This document shows positions 46,472 to 54,396 of a DNA stretch of 64,000 nt, in pieces. Below the pieces are notes generated by a model that saw only the letters and a list, made by a program, of their open reading frames with translations, was not told the origin of the DNA and did no database searches. The position numbers and the translations under genes were made by a program. Each line of letters starts with the position of its first letter. Positions within the stretch are counted from its first letter, which is position 1. Source of the stretch: Pirellulales bacterium (GTDB lineage Bacteria; Planctomycetota; Planctomycetia; Pirellulales; JANQPP01); contig JANQPP010000006.1 in the NCBI GenBank assembly GCA_028289405.1, positions 1-64,000 of the forward strand, read 5' to 3'.

Positions 46472-46866
46472 TTCGAGGAATGCCGTCGAACTATCTGCGT
46501 GACGTAAGGTGTTTCCAGATAACGGTTTAAGTCACTCATGACGATTCACACTGAAAGATAATTCAGTGGACGTTGTCGAATTATTTATTCGTCGCAAGTC
46601 CATTCTGTGAAATACTTTATGAATAAAAAAATAGATACTTCCACAGAAGAACAGGACCTACCCCGCTCGGGTGATCCATTTGGGAGAGACCCCCGTATTT
46701 TCGACGGAAGTATCTATTTTTCGTTTCACAAGTCTTTCAGCAGTAACGCTTTATGTCCAAGAAATAATTCAAAAGCGGCGTCGAATTATCTCGAACTATC
46801 TCTTCCAGAATAAAGCAAGTGCTTGCATGGAAATACCTTACGGCGATCGAATAATTCGAATTATCC
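46454..46866. other. candidate replication origin: AT-rich region with iteron-like repeats
   Basis: Copies of TCGAAYTATCT lie at 46486-46496, 46576-46586 (one mismatch at position 10), 46781-46791, 46791-46801 and 46856-46866 (last base differs). Near-palindromes TCGAATAATTCGA lie at 46454-46466 and 46847-46859, with a similar one at 46463-46476. Nothing codes here convincingly. The position right behind the primase gene is where an origin would be expected. Confidence 0.55.
46627..46721. repeat. 16-bp perfect inverted repeat around a 63-base spacer
   Basis: AAAAATAGATACTTCC at 46627-46642 is the exact reverse complement of GGAAGTATCTATTTTT at 46706-46721. It lies inside the candidate origin. 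The spacer is GC-richer. It could form a large hairpin on single-stranded DNA or RNA, or bind a dimeric replication protein. Confidence 0.7.
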
Positions 46867-47087
46867 CCAATTCGTCTTGATGGGTTTTCTGAGCAGTACC
46901 CCGGAAATCTGCATGAAATACTGCATATTGGCGTACGGGAAGCCAATTTTCTCACCAAGAGAACAATTCAAATCCGCACGCCACCAGAAACCCTAAGCCT
47001 TTCATTATTTGGGACTTACGTCGAATGCGGTCCGTTTCCTGGCTTTTGTGAACTATTGCAGCCGATTACACTGTTTGGCATAATTTT

Positions 47088-47113
47088 GCATACGAGTATG
47101 CGTGATTATGCGT
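47088..47113 (+). promoter_or_regulatory. operator-like palindrome and direct repeat upstream of the HEPN module
   Basis: GCATAC-GA-GTATGC (47088-47101) is a perfect 6-bp inverted repeat, and TATGCGT is repeated at 47097 and 47107, one helical turn apart. It lies about 100 bases upstream of the first gene of the pair, as expected for an autoregulated toxin-antitoxin-like operon. No regulator is proven. Confidence 0.4.
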
Positions 47114-47200
47114 AAATGATATAGTTTGTTGGAGATTGTTGGTTTTTGACACGGATGAATCGCCAGTAGTGCGGTATGCGACAAACGCCCGCCGCTCAGA

Positions 47201-47653
47201 ATGAAGGTCCGTGAAATGGCAGTTCAGAGGGGATTGCTCACTGTTCTCGATGAATCCTCAAGCGAATTTGCACGCGTGGACATGAAAGATGGCGATAAGT
47301 TTTTTATCGCTGTTGGCGAGGCAGCACGCGCGCTCAAGATGTACAACCGCATGGAGCAGTTTGAAGGTCAATTTCGCGAGCTGGTTCAAATCTTGATCAA
47401 CTGGAGTCGTGATCACAAGGACAAAATACACACAGCGATGCTAGCGAGCCGTGACCGTGACCTTTTGTTCTTTGTCGTGCAAAAAAACGTCGAATTCGAT
47501 TCTGACCTGACAGATGCACTGACGGATCTCGATATTTCAATTGCGAACAATAAGAACCTAGAACTCATCAATTTGGAAGTTCTCGCCGTGCCATACGTAA
47601 CTCCGGATGCTTATTCTGCTTTTACTGCATCCGAAACAAGATTTTCGATGTAG
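47201..47653 (+). CDS. partner protein of the HEPN-like gene
   Basis: 150 residues (ATG 47216 is an alternative start). There is no known domain that I can name. The pattern VDMKDGDKFFIAVGEAARALKMYNRMEQFEGQFRELVQILINWSRDHKDKIHTAMLASRDRDLLFFVVQKNVEFDSDL... suggests an alpha/beta fold with an acidic C-terminal half (LTDALTDLDISIAN). The stop is directly followed by the start of the HEPN-like gene with no gap, so the two are translated together. The base composition is AT-rich compared with the host. Confidence 0.65.
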   Translation: MKVREMAVQRGLLTVLDESSSEFARVDMKDGDKFFIAVGEAARALKMYNRMEQFEGQFRELVQILINWSRDHKDKIHTAMLASRDRDLLFFVVQKNVEFDSDLTDALTDLDISIANNKNLELINLEVLAVPYVTPDAYSAFTASETRFSM

Positions 47654-48070
47654 ATGCCTACCAAAGCTGCCCATTTACAGGCTGCGGCGGATAATCAAAA
47701 AACAATTGATTATCTTCTTTCGTCGTCGGATCCCATTCAGTTACGGTGGGTTGTTGTTGTCGCATTCTACAAGTCTCTTCACATTGTTGAAGCTGTCTTT
47801 GATGCGGACCAACAATTCACTCAATCGCACTGCCTCGATCACGGGGAAAGGAATCGGATCTTAAAAACGACAAATAGATATAAACAAATATGGAAGATGT
47901 ATCGACCGCTTTTTCAGGTGTCGCTAGTTGCAAGGTATCTGCAAACGAACGCAACACCCTCCCAAACGTATGCAAAATTCGAAGATTATATGTCTCGCCA
48001 AAAAGTAGAGACCGAGATCATAAACCACTATTTGATGCAACTCGAAAAAACAGCCTCAAAATGGATTTGA
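47654..48070 (+). CDS. HEPN-like domain protein
   Basis: 138 residues, all helical. HLQAAADNQKTIDYLLSSSDPIQLRWVVVVAFYKSLHIVEAVF ... HGERNRILKTTNRYKQIWKMYRPLFQVSLVARYL resembles HEPN proteins with the pattern FYxxLHxVEA...HxERN, found beside uncharacterised small partners in many bacteria. The RNase motif R-x4-H of toxin-type HEPN proteins is not present; HGERNR could be a variant. It directly follows the 150-residue partner. A toxin-antitoxin or anti-phage role is inferred from the arrangement only. Confidence 0.6.
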   Translation: MPTKAAHLQAAADNQKTIDYLLSSSDPIQLRWVVVVAFYKSLHIVEAVFDADQQFTQSHCLDHGERNRILKTTNRYKQIWKMYRPLFQVSLVARYLQTNATPSQTYAKFEDYMSRQKVETEIINHYLMQLEKTASKWI

Positions 48071-48092
48071 AGAAAACTGGCATAACAATTTG

Positions 48093-48707
48093 TCACGCCT
48101 CAATAGAGTATGAGTACCGGTAAACGGTCCAATACAAGAAAGCGACGCCTGTTCCAAAAACGAGCGGCCATCCATTATCCGGTGACGGAAACCACTCGTA
48201 GCCAATCAACACAACAGCAATTGCGGCAACATTCGAGATGATCACGGCAAGATGTTGCTTTTTGCTTTCTGCGTCCGCATTTCGATGTAGTGACCCGTGA
48301 TAAACGCCGAGCGAGACGAATAAGATGACGGCCCAAATTACCGCATCCACATACATGGAGTCACTGCCGGACCTTGGCAGTGCGATTACCGTGGTCGCGA
48401 CCATAATGCTAGCTAGCGTGTCTGCAAGCTGAGCTACAACCATCCCGCCGCCGCGGCTTGGTTCAACCGTGGGATCAATGGAGATGCTGTGGCTGAGCGC
48501 CAGCCAAACTAAGAAAAATACCGTCAAGATCAAGCTACATACTTCCCACGCTCCTGTCCTCCAGCCTTCAGACAGCAATATCGCCATATGCCACAAGACG
48601 TTGCCGGTCACACCCGCCCACAGCAGAGTGGTTCGCTGCGCATATGATAGAAACCATTCGGGACGAGTGGCGGGCTGTACGGGCTCGCCGTTTGGATTGC
48701 ACATCAC
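48093..48707 (-). CDS. hypothetical membrane protein
   Basis: 204 residues with six hydrophobic segments (starting TLLWAGVTGNVLWHMAILL, VCSLILTVFFLVWLALS and so on). There is no known family. The gene runs against the HEPN module, and their 3' ends are 22 bases apart. A two-methionine start (48707/48704) is possible. It may be a membrane effector or immunity factor of the element; this is not shown by the sequence. Confidence 0.6.
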   Translation of the reverse strand: MMCNPNGEPVQPATRPEWFLSYAQRTTLLWAGVTGNVLWHMAILLSEGWRTGAWEVCSLILTVFFLVWLALSHSISIDPTVEPSRGGGMVVAQLADTLASIMVATTVIALPRSGSDSMYVDAVIWAVILFVSLGVYHGSLHRNADAESKKQHLAVIISNVAAIAVVLIGYEWFPSPDNGWPLVFGTGVAFLYWTVYRYSYSIEA

Positions 48708-48758
48708 TTAGCCTCGTTTAACCCCACGGCCAGATTTGCCACGACCGTGAGTACGGAC

Positions 48759-49307
48759 TCAATAAGTCTCCAAATCCCCCGCGGCCACGCCCAACCGCTC
48801 CGCGACAATTTCCAACGTCCGTTTCTGTGGCTTCTCAATTTCCCCATTCTCAATGCGTTGAATCGTTTTGCGTGACACACCGGGAAAATCATCTTGCGTG
48901 AGTCGTCGCTGTAAACGCAGCCGCCGGATGGAACCGCCAATGCCCGGTTGGACCTCTCGTTCTCTTTGCTTTCTTTCCTTCCTGTATTCTGGATCCAATT
49001 CCCAGAGAACCACGTCCGCCGCGGCTTCGTATTCACCGAAACAGACGGCGTATCCACCATCATCTAGACGGAACTTGTCGAAGTCTGGTTTCAGACTGGT
49101 ACCAGAGGGGTGGAAGAGACCCAAATCAGCAGTGACCTGTTGGCCATTCCCGCGGACCAAATGGACCACCCGGGCCTCCAGATCGACCTTTCCGGCCACG
49201 AATATGTTCCCCCGCCGATGCTCCGGAACTGCTAAGGCGTACGGCATCTGATCAGCCGGGAGAGCAATCCAGCCGTCGTCTTCAGGGATGTGGAAGAGAT
49301 TGTGCAT
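48759..49307 (-). CDS. XRE-type HTH regulator with DUF2442-like N-terminal domain
   Basis: About 182 residues from ATG 49307; further starts at 49325 and TTG 49343. The N-terminal 110 residues include PDFDKFRLDDGGYAVCFGEYEAAADVVLWELDPEYR, similar to DUF2442-type domains. The C-terminus (IGGSIRRLRLQRRLTQDDFPGVSRKTIQRIENGEIEKPQKRTLEIVAERLGV) is a classical XRE helix-turn-helix. It is probably the repressor of the element. It is in line with the AlpA-like gene upstream. Confidence 0.78.
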   Translation of the reverse strand: MHNLFHIPEDDGWIALPADQMPYALAVPEHRRGNIFVAGKVDLEARVVHLVRGNGQQVTADLGLFHPSGTSLKPDFDKFRLDDGGYAVCFGEYEAAADVVLWELDPEYRKERKQREREVQPGIGGSIRRLRLQRRLTQDDFPGVSRKTIQRIENGEIEKPQKRTLEIVAERLGVAAGDLETY

Positions 49308-49364
49308 TTGTGAGTGCATATGCATGGACAATTGACATACCAATTGGAATTACAAAGAGGTAAT

Positions 49365-49622
49365 TTATCGAGGCCTCCTCACGTTCCCCGCCGGTGGCAG
49401 CCGTTCAAACCAAGCCTCAATGGTACGAATATCCCAGCGAATAGTCTGATCAGACAGTTGTTTTCCAGGGGGGATACGCCCCTGGTCCCTCCAGCGGTAA
49501 ACCGTCTTCGTGGAAACCCCAATCATCTCAGCCAGCTCCTTTATGTTGATCAACCGGCGATTGCTTACAGTGGTGCTTTTGCGCTCGCTTTTGCAGTCGC
49601 TTACGCGTACTGAATCGCTCAT
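49365..49622 (-). CDS. AlpA-family HTH protein
   Basis: 85 residues from ATG 49622. RRLINIKELAEMIGVSTKTVYRWRDQGRIPPGKQLSDQTIRWDIRTIEAWFERLPP is a clear MerR/AlpA-like HTH_17 domain. It is transcribed toward the XRE regulator and divergently from the HTH gene at 49731, an arrangement typical of phage switch regions. Confidence 0.82.
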   Translation of the reverse strand: MSDSVRVSDCKSERKSTTVSNRRLINIKELAEMIGVSTKTVYRWRDQGRIPPGKQLSDQTIRWDIRTIEAWFERLPPAGNVRRPR

Positions 49623-49730
49623 TCCGTTTTTCCCCACTTTTAATTGTTGACAACCCGTGACGATGTGATAACTTACCGCGCAGCCGTTTCGGGTCTACCC
49701 ATTAAGCTGGAAAAAAGTGGAGTCGGTCGA

Positions 49731-50000
49731 ATGAGCCGGCAAATCTCCCCCCGCGAGAACCCTCTTTCAGTGAAGGACGTGGCGAGGCACTTCAATGTTC
49801 ACCCGAAGACGGTCCGGGATTGGTTCGCCGATGGGCTAGACCACTACCGCTTGGGGGACAGGGTTTTCACGTCGTGGGCGGCATTGGAGCGATACGCCCG
49901 GAAAAGCACAGCGAACGATTTTGACCTGGAATTCGTTGGTCGGTTCGGAGAAAGGACGGAGAAGGCCGATTTTGCGATTGTCAATCCAGACGAAGAATGA
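49731..50000 (+). CDS. small HTH protein
   Basis: 89 residues from ATG 49731 (GGAG 12 bases upstream); the frame is open from 49644. NPLSVKDVARHFNVHPKTVRDWFADGLDHYRLGDRVFTSWAALERYARK is a MerR-like/DUF1580-like helix-turn-helix. It stands back-to-back with the AlpA gene and may be its counterpart in a switch. Confidence 0.75.
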   Translation: MSRQISPRENPLSVKDVARHFNVHPKTVRDWFADGLDHYRLGDRVFTSWAALERYARKSTANDFDLEFVGRFGERTEKADFAIVNPDEE

Positions 50001-50265
50001 CCGGCCACTTGATTTTGCGGGAGAAAAGCGATAATTTGCCTGAATTGTAAAAGCGAGACGCCAGATGCGTGCCAGCATCTGGCGCCTCTAACCCAACCAC
50101 GCAGCTAAGTGCGAGGTCAGGCTCCATGCATGGTAGTTACTCTACCGTCGCGCGTCTGGGCCAAATTTCGGCCTTCTCGACGGCTTCCGCAACTCTTGTG
50201 GAAGTTCCCCTGAAATCCCGACTTCGCCGCTGGCTGCACAGACTTTCTCGAAAGGAGAAACAGTC

Positions 50266-50838
50266 ATGGCAACCACTTACCATCGTTCCCGACAGCCCCT
50301 CCAGGGCACGCCAGAGCACTATTTTGCCGCCTATTCACCCAGCGGCAAGTACCTCGGGCCGGCGCCCACGGAAGCAGCGGCCACCGCTCTTCACACAAAC
50401 GGCGATCATCCCAACCAGGCCAAGCAGATCGCGTTCCAGCCGCCGAAGCGGAATAAGCACTATTTCGTGCTCAAGGGCCGCTGGGGGTCGGAAGAAGCCC
50501 CGGAGAGTTTTTTGGATATTCCGGATGCCTTTGCCGGCGATGGGAGCGAACAGGACGTCCACGAAGATGGCTATGTCAGCTACGGCCACGGACTTCGCAC
50601 AGTCCAAGAGTTCAATCGGAAGTCGTATCGCCGCGCCCGGCAACCAAACGGGATGCCGTGGGCAATTCTCTTGGAAGTGTGTGTGGCCCGTGTTCCGGCA
50701 GCGGGAACGTTCGAACTCGGCGATAATGGCGCCGGCGTTATGGAACTACACGACGCTTTGCCAGTCCGAGTGGCCTTGCCCACCGAAGAGGAGTTGGTGG
50801 CACAGGCAATCCGGGAACCGAGTGGACGCGGCTATTAA
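50266..50838 (+). CDS. hypothetical element protein
   Basis: 190 residues with a good AAGGAG site 8 bases upstream. A longer overlapping frame (50069-50869) is a shadow. There is no known family. GRWGSEEAPESFLDIPDAFAGD and the C-terminal acidic part suggest a soluble alpha/beta protein. A strong terminator follows at 50915-50950. Confidence 0.6.
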   Translation: MATTYHRSRQPLQGTPEHYFAAYSPSGKYLGPAPTEAAATALHTNGDHPNQAKQIAFQPPKRNKHYFVLKGRWGSEEAPESFLDIPDAFAGDGSEQDVHEDGYVSYGHGLRTVQEFNRKSYRRARQPNGMPWAILLEVCVARVPAAGTFELGDNGAGVMELHDALPVRVALPTEEELVAQAIREPSGRGY

Positions 50839-50914
50839 GCCGCCTACGAGCCCATCTAACGCCCCCTGACGTCACGCAGGACTCTTTCCAGCCTGCGACG
50901 ACCAGGCCCTCTAG

Positions 50915-50950
50915 AGCCCCGCCAGCAGTCGCTGAGCGGGGTATTTTTTT
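50915..50950 (+). terminator. rho-independent terminator
   Basis: The arms CCCCGC (50917-50922) and GCGGGG (50936-50941) are followed by TA and seven T. It ends the transcript of the gene at 50266. Confidence 0.85.
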
Positions 50951-51011
50951 GATTTGCCAGGACTGTTTTAATCAGGGAGAATCTGAGAAAACCGAACGGA
51001 AGGAGGGGTTG

Positions 51012-51638
51012 ATGACGTTCTCCCTGAAGTGGCTGTTAATTTTCGTGGCGTGGTTGGCAATCGCACTTGCGTCCGTGAAATCACCATCTCTGGTGTGGGC
51101 ATCAGTGCTCGGCTTGGTGGCGCTAGCAACGCTATTCACGGCGGTCATCGCGGCCATTTTCTCTCGGGGCTCAATTCGTGCATTTGCCGTCGGCTACGCG
51201 ATCGTCGCCGGCGGGCTGTTGTTTATCACAACCAGCAAAGGATTTGGATCATCACGAACAGAACCGAGCATCAATGCTGCTGTTGACTTCGCGGTGTCAT
51301 TTCTGAATCTGCCCCAAACTCCAATCCACGATTATATGGCGGACTTTCTCAGGGAAAACGGATTACCGATGGATGCTCCCATTGAATTCAAGGCAACGAC
51401 TCCGTATGGCAGGGTTGAGGGAGTGTTCATTCATTTCGAAGGAACAATCAAACGAACCTATCCATTCTCCGTGCCCCAGGAAGTAGAGATGGGAACGACT
51501 GGACGTCCCACTACGAGGGACAAAATCAAACTCACTGTGCTTCAGCACCTCATCCTTCTTTCTTCACTTACGGGCGGCCTTGCTGGGCTGTACTTCTACC
51601 GCCTAGAACAACGGCGATCTTCCGTCGAATTGTCGTAA
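51012..51638 (+). CDS. hypothetical membrane protein
   Basis: 208 residues from ATG 51012, which has a GGAGG site; the upstream part of the frame (from 50949) is unlikely. TFSLKWLLIFVAWLAIALAS is the opening of a widespread planctomycete membrane protein type. Three or four helices are at the N-terminus (to about residue 70) and one at the C-terminus (LTVLQHLILLSSLTGGLAGLYFY). The loop of about 90 residues between them should lie outside the cytoplasm. The function is unknown. Confidence 0.65.
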   Translation: MTFSLKWLLIFVAWLAIALASVKSPSLVWASVLGLVALATLFTAVIAAIFSRGSIRAFAVGYAIVAGGLLFITTSKGFGSSRTEPSINAAVDFAVSFLNLPQTPIHDYMADFLRENGLPMDAPIEFKATTPYGRVEGVFIHFEGTIKRTYPFSVPQEVEMGTTGRPTTRDKIKLTVLQHLILLSSLTGGLAGLYFYRLEQRRSSVELS

Positions 51639-52192
51639 TCACTGTGCCTTCATTTCTACCACACCTGGCCACGTCTTAAATCTACTGCTGTCGTGTCCAT
51701 CGTGCTTAAACACTATGCATTCGGCCGGCTTAACAAATAGTCACCATCACAGCGGCATGTCACGCTCGTAGATATTTGACACAGATGCTATGTCTTGGCA
51801 CGCAACAATCAGGAGGTTCGTCATGGTTGGGCACGTGTTAAGATGGGTCCTTCTGGTAAGCTGGAGGCGCGAGGCCGACTGGCGGCCCGGGGCTTGCCAG
51901 ATTCAGCAAAAAATCGGCGAGAAATGACAACTCGCCTGACACTTTTGGCCTGCTAATAAGGCTAATAAGCACCCCCTCCGTCGTCTCGTTCTGAGATTTT
52001 TTGCTCCCTTCCACAAATGGCCGCTGCCTGCTTCTTAGGCACGTCACCACTTCAGGCGGTAAATCACAACGACTCACCATCCGTTGAACTATTTTCGTTA
52101 TTTCTCTTACTGTCGCAATTTTGACTACGTACCTTTGTTATAATAAGGAGTATCGCGGTGCACATCACACTAAGCACCCCATAGGAGTAACA
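51639..52192. other. Gene-free stretch inside the element
   Basis: About 550 bases. A minus-strand frame of 80 codons (51838-52080) has no family resemblance. There is a tandem 9-base repeat GCTAATAAG at 51952-51969. The right end is AT-rich and holds the promoter of the genes from 52193 onward, which lead to the structural genes. Confidence 0.45.
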
Positions 52193-52432
52193 ATGACGAT
52201 TGCAGAAGATTTTGAAAGATACTTGGACGCCAGAGATGTGGCCAAGATCTTAAAATGCAGCACGCAGCACGCGAGGGCTCTTATGAAGAAAATGAGCGGC
52301 TTCGTGGCGGTCTCTGATCGTGGTTACCGTGTGCCGGAGAGCTGTTTCGCTGCCTGGCTTGAGGATAGAGCCATGAGAGGCGTTCCCGGCCGTGTGGGCT
52401 TGGATAGTGAGGTGTGCAACAGGCGGATATGA
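52193..52432 (+). CDS. small HTH protein
   Basis: 79 residues from ATG 52193 (GGAG upstream). YLDARDVAKILKCSTQHARALMKKMSGFVAVSDRGYRVPESCFAAWLEDRA looks like an excisionase-type helix-turn-helix. Its stop overlaps the start of the next gene by four bases (ATGA). It may control the structural genes that follow. Confidence 0.65.
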   Translation: MTIAEDFERYLDARDVAKILKCSTQHARALMKKMSGFVAVSDRGYRVPESCFAAWLEDRAMRGVPGRVGLDSEVCNRRI

Positions 52433-52644
52433 GCAACGAATCCCTTTCCGCCCGCGACATCGCCGACTATCTAAACTGCACCAACGCTCAAGCTGAGCGC
52501 GTAATCAAATCCCTCGATGGGTCCCGTGAAAACGGTGTCTGGCAGATCCCTGAAAAGGCGTTCCGTAACTGGGACGTTTCAGTTCGAAAGGGGCTTCCCG
52601 TGCGTTTTGACGACGGCACCAGCATTGTGGATCGGAAGGTTTGA
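52429..52644 (+). CDS. small HTH protein, coupled to the preceding gene
   Basis: 71 residues from ATG 52429. LSARDIADYLNCTNAQAERVIKSLDGSRENGVWQIPEKAFRNW is a second, related helix-turn-helix; the two neighbours probably arose by duplication. The ATGA overlap indicates that both are made together and could form a heterodimer. Confidence 0.65.
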   Translation: MSNESLSARDIADYLNCTNAQAERVIKSLDGSRENGVWQIPEKAFRNWDVSVRKGLPVRFDDGTSIVDRKV

Positions 52645-52723
52645 TCATGTGTAAAGGAAAACAACAATAGCCACTCTTCAGCGCCGACGGACTCTCAATC
52701 GCCCGCCTCGATGGCCCTTCAAA

Positions 52724-54325
52724 ATGAACCGCCGCAGCAAGCAGGCGGAAGGATTGGTGTACTGGAATCCGTGTGTTCCTTTGGGGAGTTTTTCACCGGC
52801 GGTTTCCAATCGAGCGCACCCGCGCTGCGACTGGACGAGCGTTTCTTGGGAGGGGACGATCTTTGGAAATGCCGTGCCGTCCTTTAATGGCAGTACGTCG
52901 TACGGCCTGATCGCGGATGATCCGATCTTCGACTTCAACAGTGATTTCACAGTTTGCTGTTGGATGCGGGCCACGAATGTGAACGGGGTAACACAGTCCG
53001 TTGTGACGAAGTACAGGGCCGCCAACAACACACGTGAGTGGCTTTTGGGCCTTTCGGACGGCACCGGCCAGCTTCTAGTTCAGTTCGGGGATCCTGTGGA
53101 TGGAACTTTCCAGTCTCAGTTCAAAAGCTCTCAACTTCTCGTTAGCAGTAGTGTCTGGCATCACGTGGGATTTCAGCAGAATGGCACGTCGTGTGATTGC
53201 TTTGTGGACGGGCAATTCGTCAATACCACGAACACATTTGGCACGCCGCTCTCCACGGTATTCAATGGCGCGGCCCGTGTACTGATTGGCGGATCCGATG
53301 CGGGTGCTACTCCCTCTTCGCTCTTTAGCGGCCAGGTTGTTGACGTGCGGATTTACTCGCCGAGAACCACGGCGATCTCTGAGATGTACAATCCCAATAC
53401 CCGTTGGGATCTCTACCAGTCCACTGATCCGAGGTTCCGAAGTTTTCTTTCTACTGTTTCAACGTCTTCTATCTCGCCTTGGTTCTTCAGGGACAAAGCC
53501 ATGTCAAATCCCGTTAGGAATGTACTAGCAAATACTGCCACGGCGGCACATCGTCGTGTGTTCTTTGATTTACGCGATGCATCGGATGGAATCTCGGCAG
53601 AAACCGGCGAGGCCGCGGGGCAGCCGCAGATTTCCACAAATGGCGCCGCCTGGACCAATACCGGGATCAGTACGTTAACGGCTATTGGCAATGGCCGCTA
53701 TTACGCGGAACTCACACAAACTGCTGTGGCCACGGCTGGAGATTGGATTGACACTCGATACAAGTCAGGCAACACGGCGGAAACGCCCGGCACTTCCGTG
53801 CAGGTGATTGCGATCAATCAGAATATCGCCCCCGGATCCAATGGCGGGTTTCCGACTGTTGATGCCAACAATGCCGTCAAAATTCAGGATGGTACGGGGG
53901 CCAATCAAATCAGCCTGACAAACGGCCTCGTAACCCTTGCGGGCGTAACGCACAACGGAGCGACCATTCCTACAGTTACCGAGGTCAGCCAACTAGGCAC
54001 GCAGGCCAAAGCAGACGTACAAAATGAGGTTGGCTTGGAACTTGTCCAGCGAGGATTACACCTGCTGGGTCTGGCGTTTGTATCTGGCACGGTCACCGAT
54101 GCTAGTCCACAGGTCACGGACTTTGATGGTGATTCTGGATTAAGTGCCACCGATGATTTTTACAATGGACGCGCTCTGGCGTTTACCTCCGGGTCCCTTC
54201 AGGGGATTAGCCGCTTTGTCAGTGACTACACCGGGTCGAGTAAGAACTTTGTCTTTGCTGATGGTGGCTTTCCGTCAGCACCATCCAATGGGGATGCGTT
54301 TATTGTGATCGGAGGAAGTAGTTAA
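52724..54325 (+). CDS. LamG-domain phage structural protein
   Basis: 533 residues. Residues about 50-230 form a LamG/concanavalin-like domain (FNGSTSYGLIADDPIFDFNSDFTVCCWMRATN ... WHHVGFQQNGTSCDCFVDGQFVN ... LFSGQVVDVRIYSPRTTAISEMYN). Residues about 265-533 resemble a repetitive phage protein type (VFFDLRDASDGISAETGEAAGQPQISTNGAAWTNT; GRALAFTSGSLQGISRFVSDYTGSSKNFVFADGGFPSAPSNGDAFIVI) known next to capsid genes in planctomycete prophages. It is probably a head- or tail-surface protein that binds glycans. It lies 71 bases before the capsid gene. Confidence 0.7.
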   Translation: MNRRSKQAEGLVYWNPCVPLGSFSPAVSNRAHPRCDWTSVSWEGTIFGNAVPSFNGSTSYGLIADDPIFDFNSDFTVCCWMRATNVNGVTQSVVTKYRAANNTREWLLGLSDGTGQLLVQFGDPVDGTFQSQFKSSQLLVSSSVWHHVGFQQNGTSCDCFVDGQFVNTTNTFGTPLSTVFNGAARVLIGGSDAGATPSSLFSGQVVDVRIYSPRTTAISEMYNPNTRWDLYQSTDPRFRSFLSTVSTSSISPWFFRDKAMSNPVRNVLANTATAAHRRVFFDLRDASDGISAETGEAAGQPQISTNGAAWTNTGISTLTAIGNGRYYAELTQTAVATAGDWIDTRYKSGNTAETPGTSVQVIAINQNIAPGSNGGFPTVDANNAVKIQDGTGANQISLTNGLVTLAGVTHNGATIPTVTEVSQLGTQAKADVQNEVGLELVQRGLHLLGLAFVSGTVTDASPQVTDFDGDSGLSATDDFYNGRALAFTSGSLQGISRFVSDYTGSSKNFVFADGGFPSAPSNGDAFIVIGGSS

Positions 54326-54396
54326 CCCTGCGAAAACCGAACAAAAAGTCCGCCCGCAAACATATAAGAAAGTTAATCACTAAATAGGATCAAACA

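Larger units (their letters stand above)
46472..47200. other. Gene-free 730-base region after the primase
   Basis: Contains the iteron-like repeats and the 16-bp inverted repeat described separately. The short frame 46607-46813 crosses the inverted repeat and is not convincing. The right part holds the promoter region of the HEPN module with a palindrome and a direct repeat at 47088-47113. Confidence 0.6.

Noticed and set aside
46607..46813. 68-codon frame across the inverted repeat
   Set aside because: No ribosome site, crosses both arms of the repeat and matches nothing.
47654..48070. Possible retron or abortive-infection reverse transcriptase region
   Set aside because: No reverse-transcriptase motif (xxDD) in any frame around the HEPN module.
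34626..49724. Shared 14-mer GAAAAAAGTGGAGT (minus strand near 34.63 kb, plus strand near 49.71 kb)
   Set aside because: In 64 kb, chance 14-base matches between strands are expected; no longer similarity surrounds it.
51838..52080. 80-codon minus-strand frame inside the element
   Set aside because: No ribosome site, low complexity and no resemblance to known proteins.
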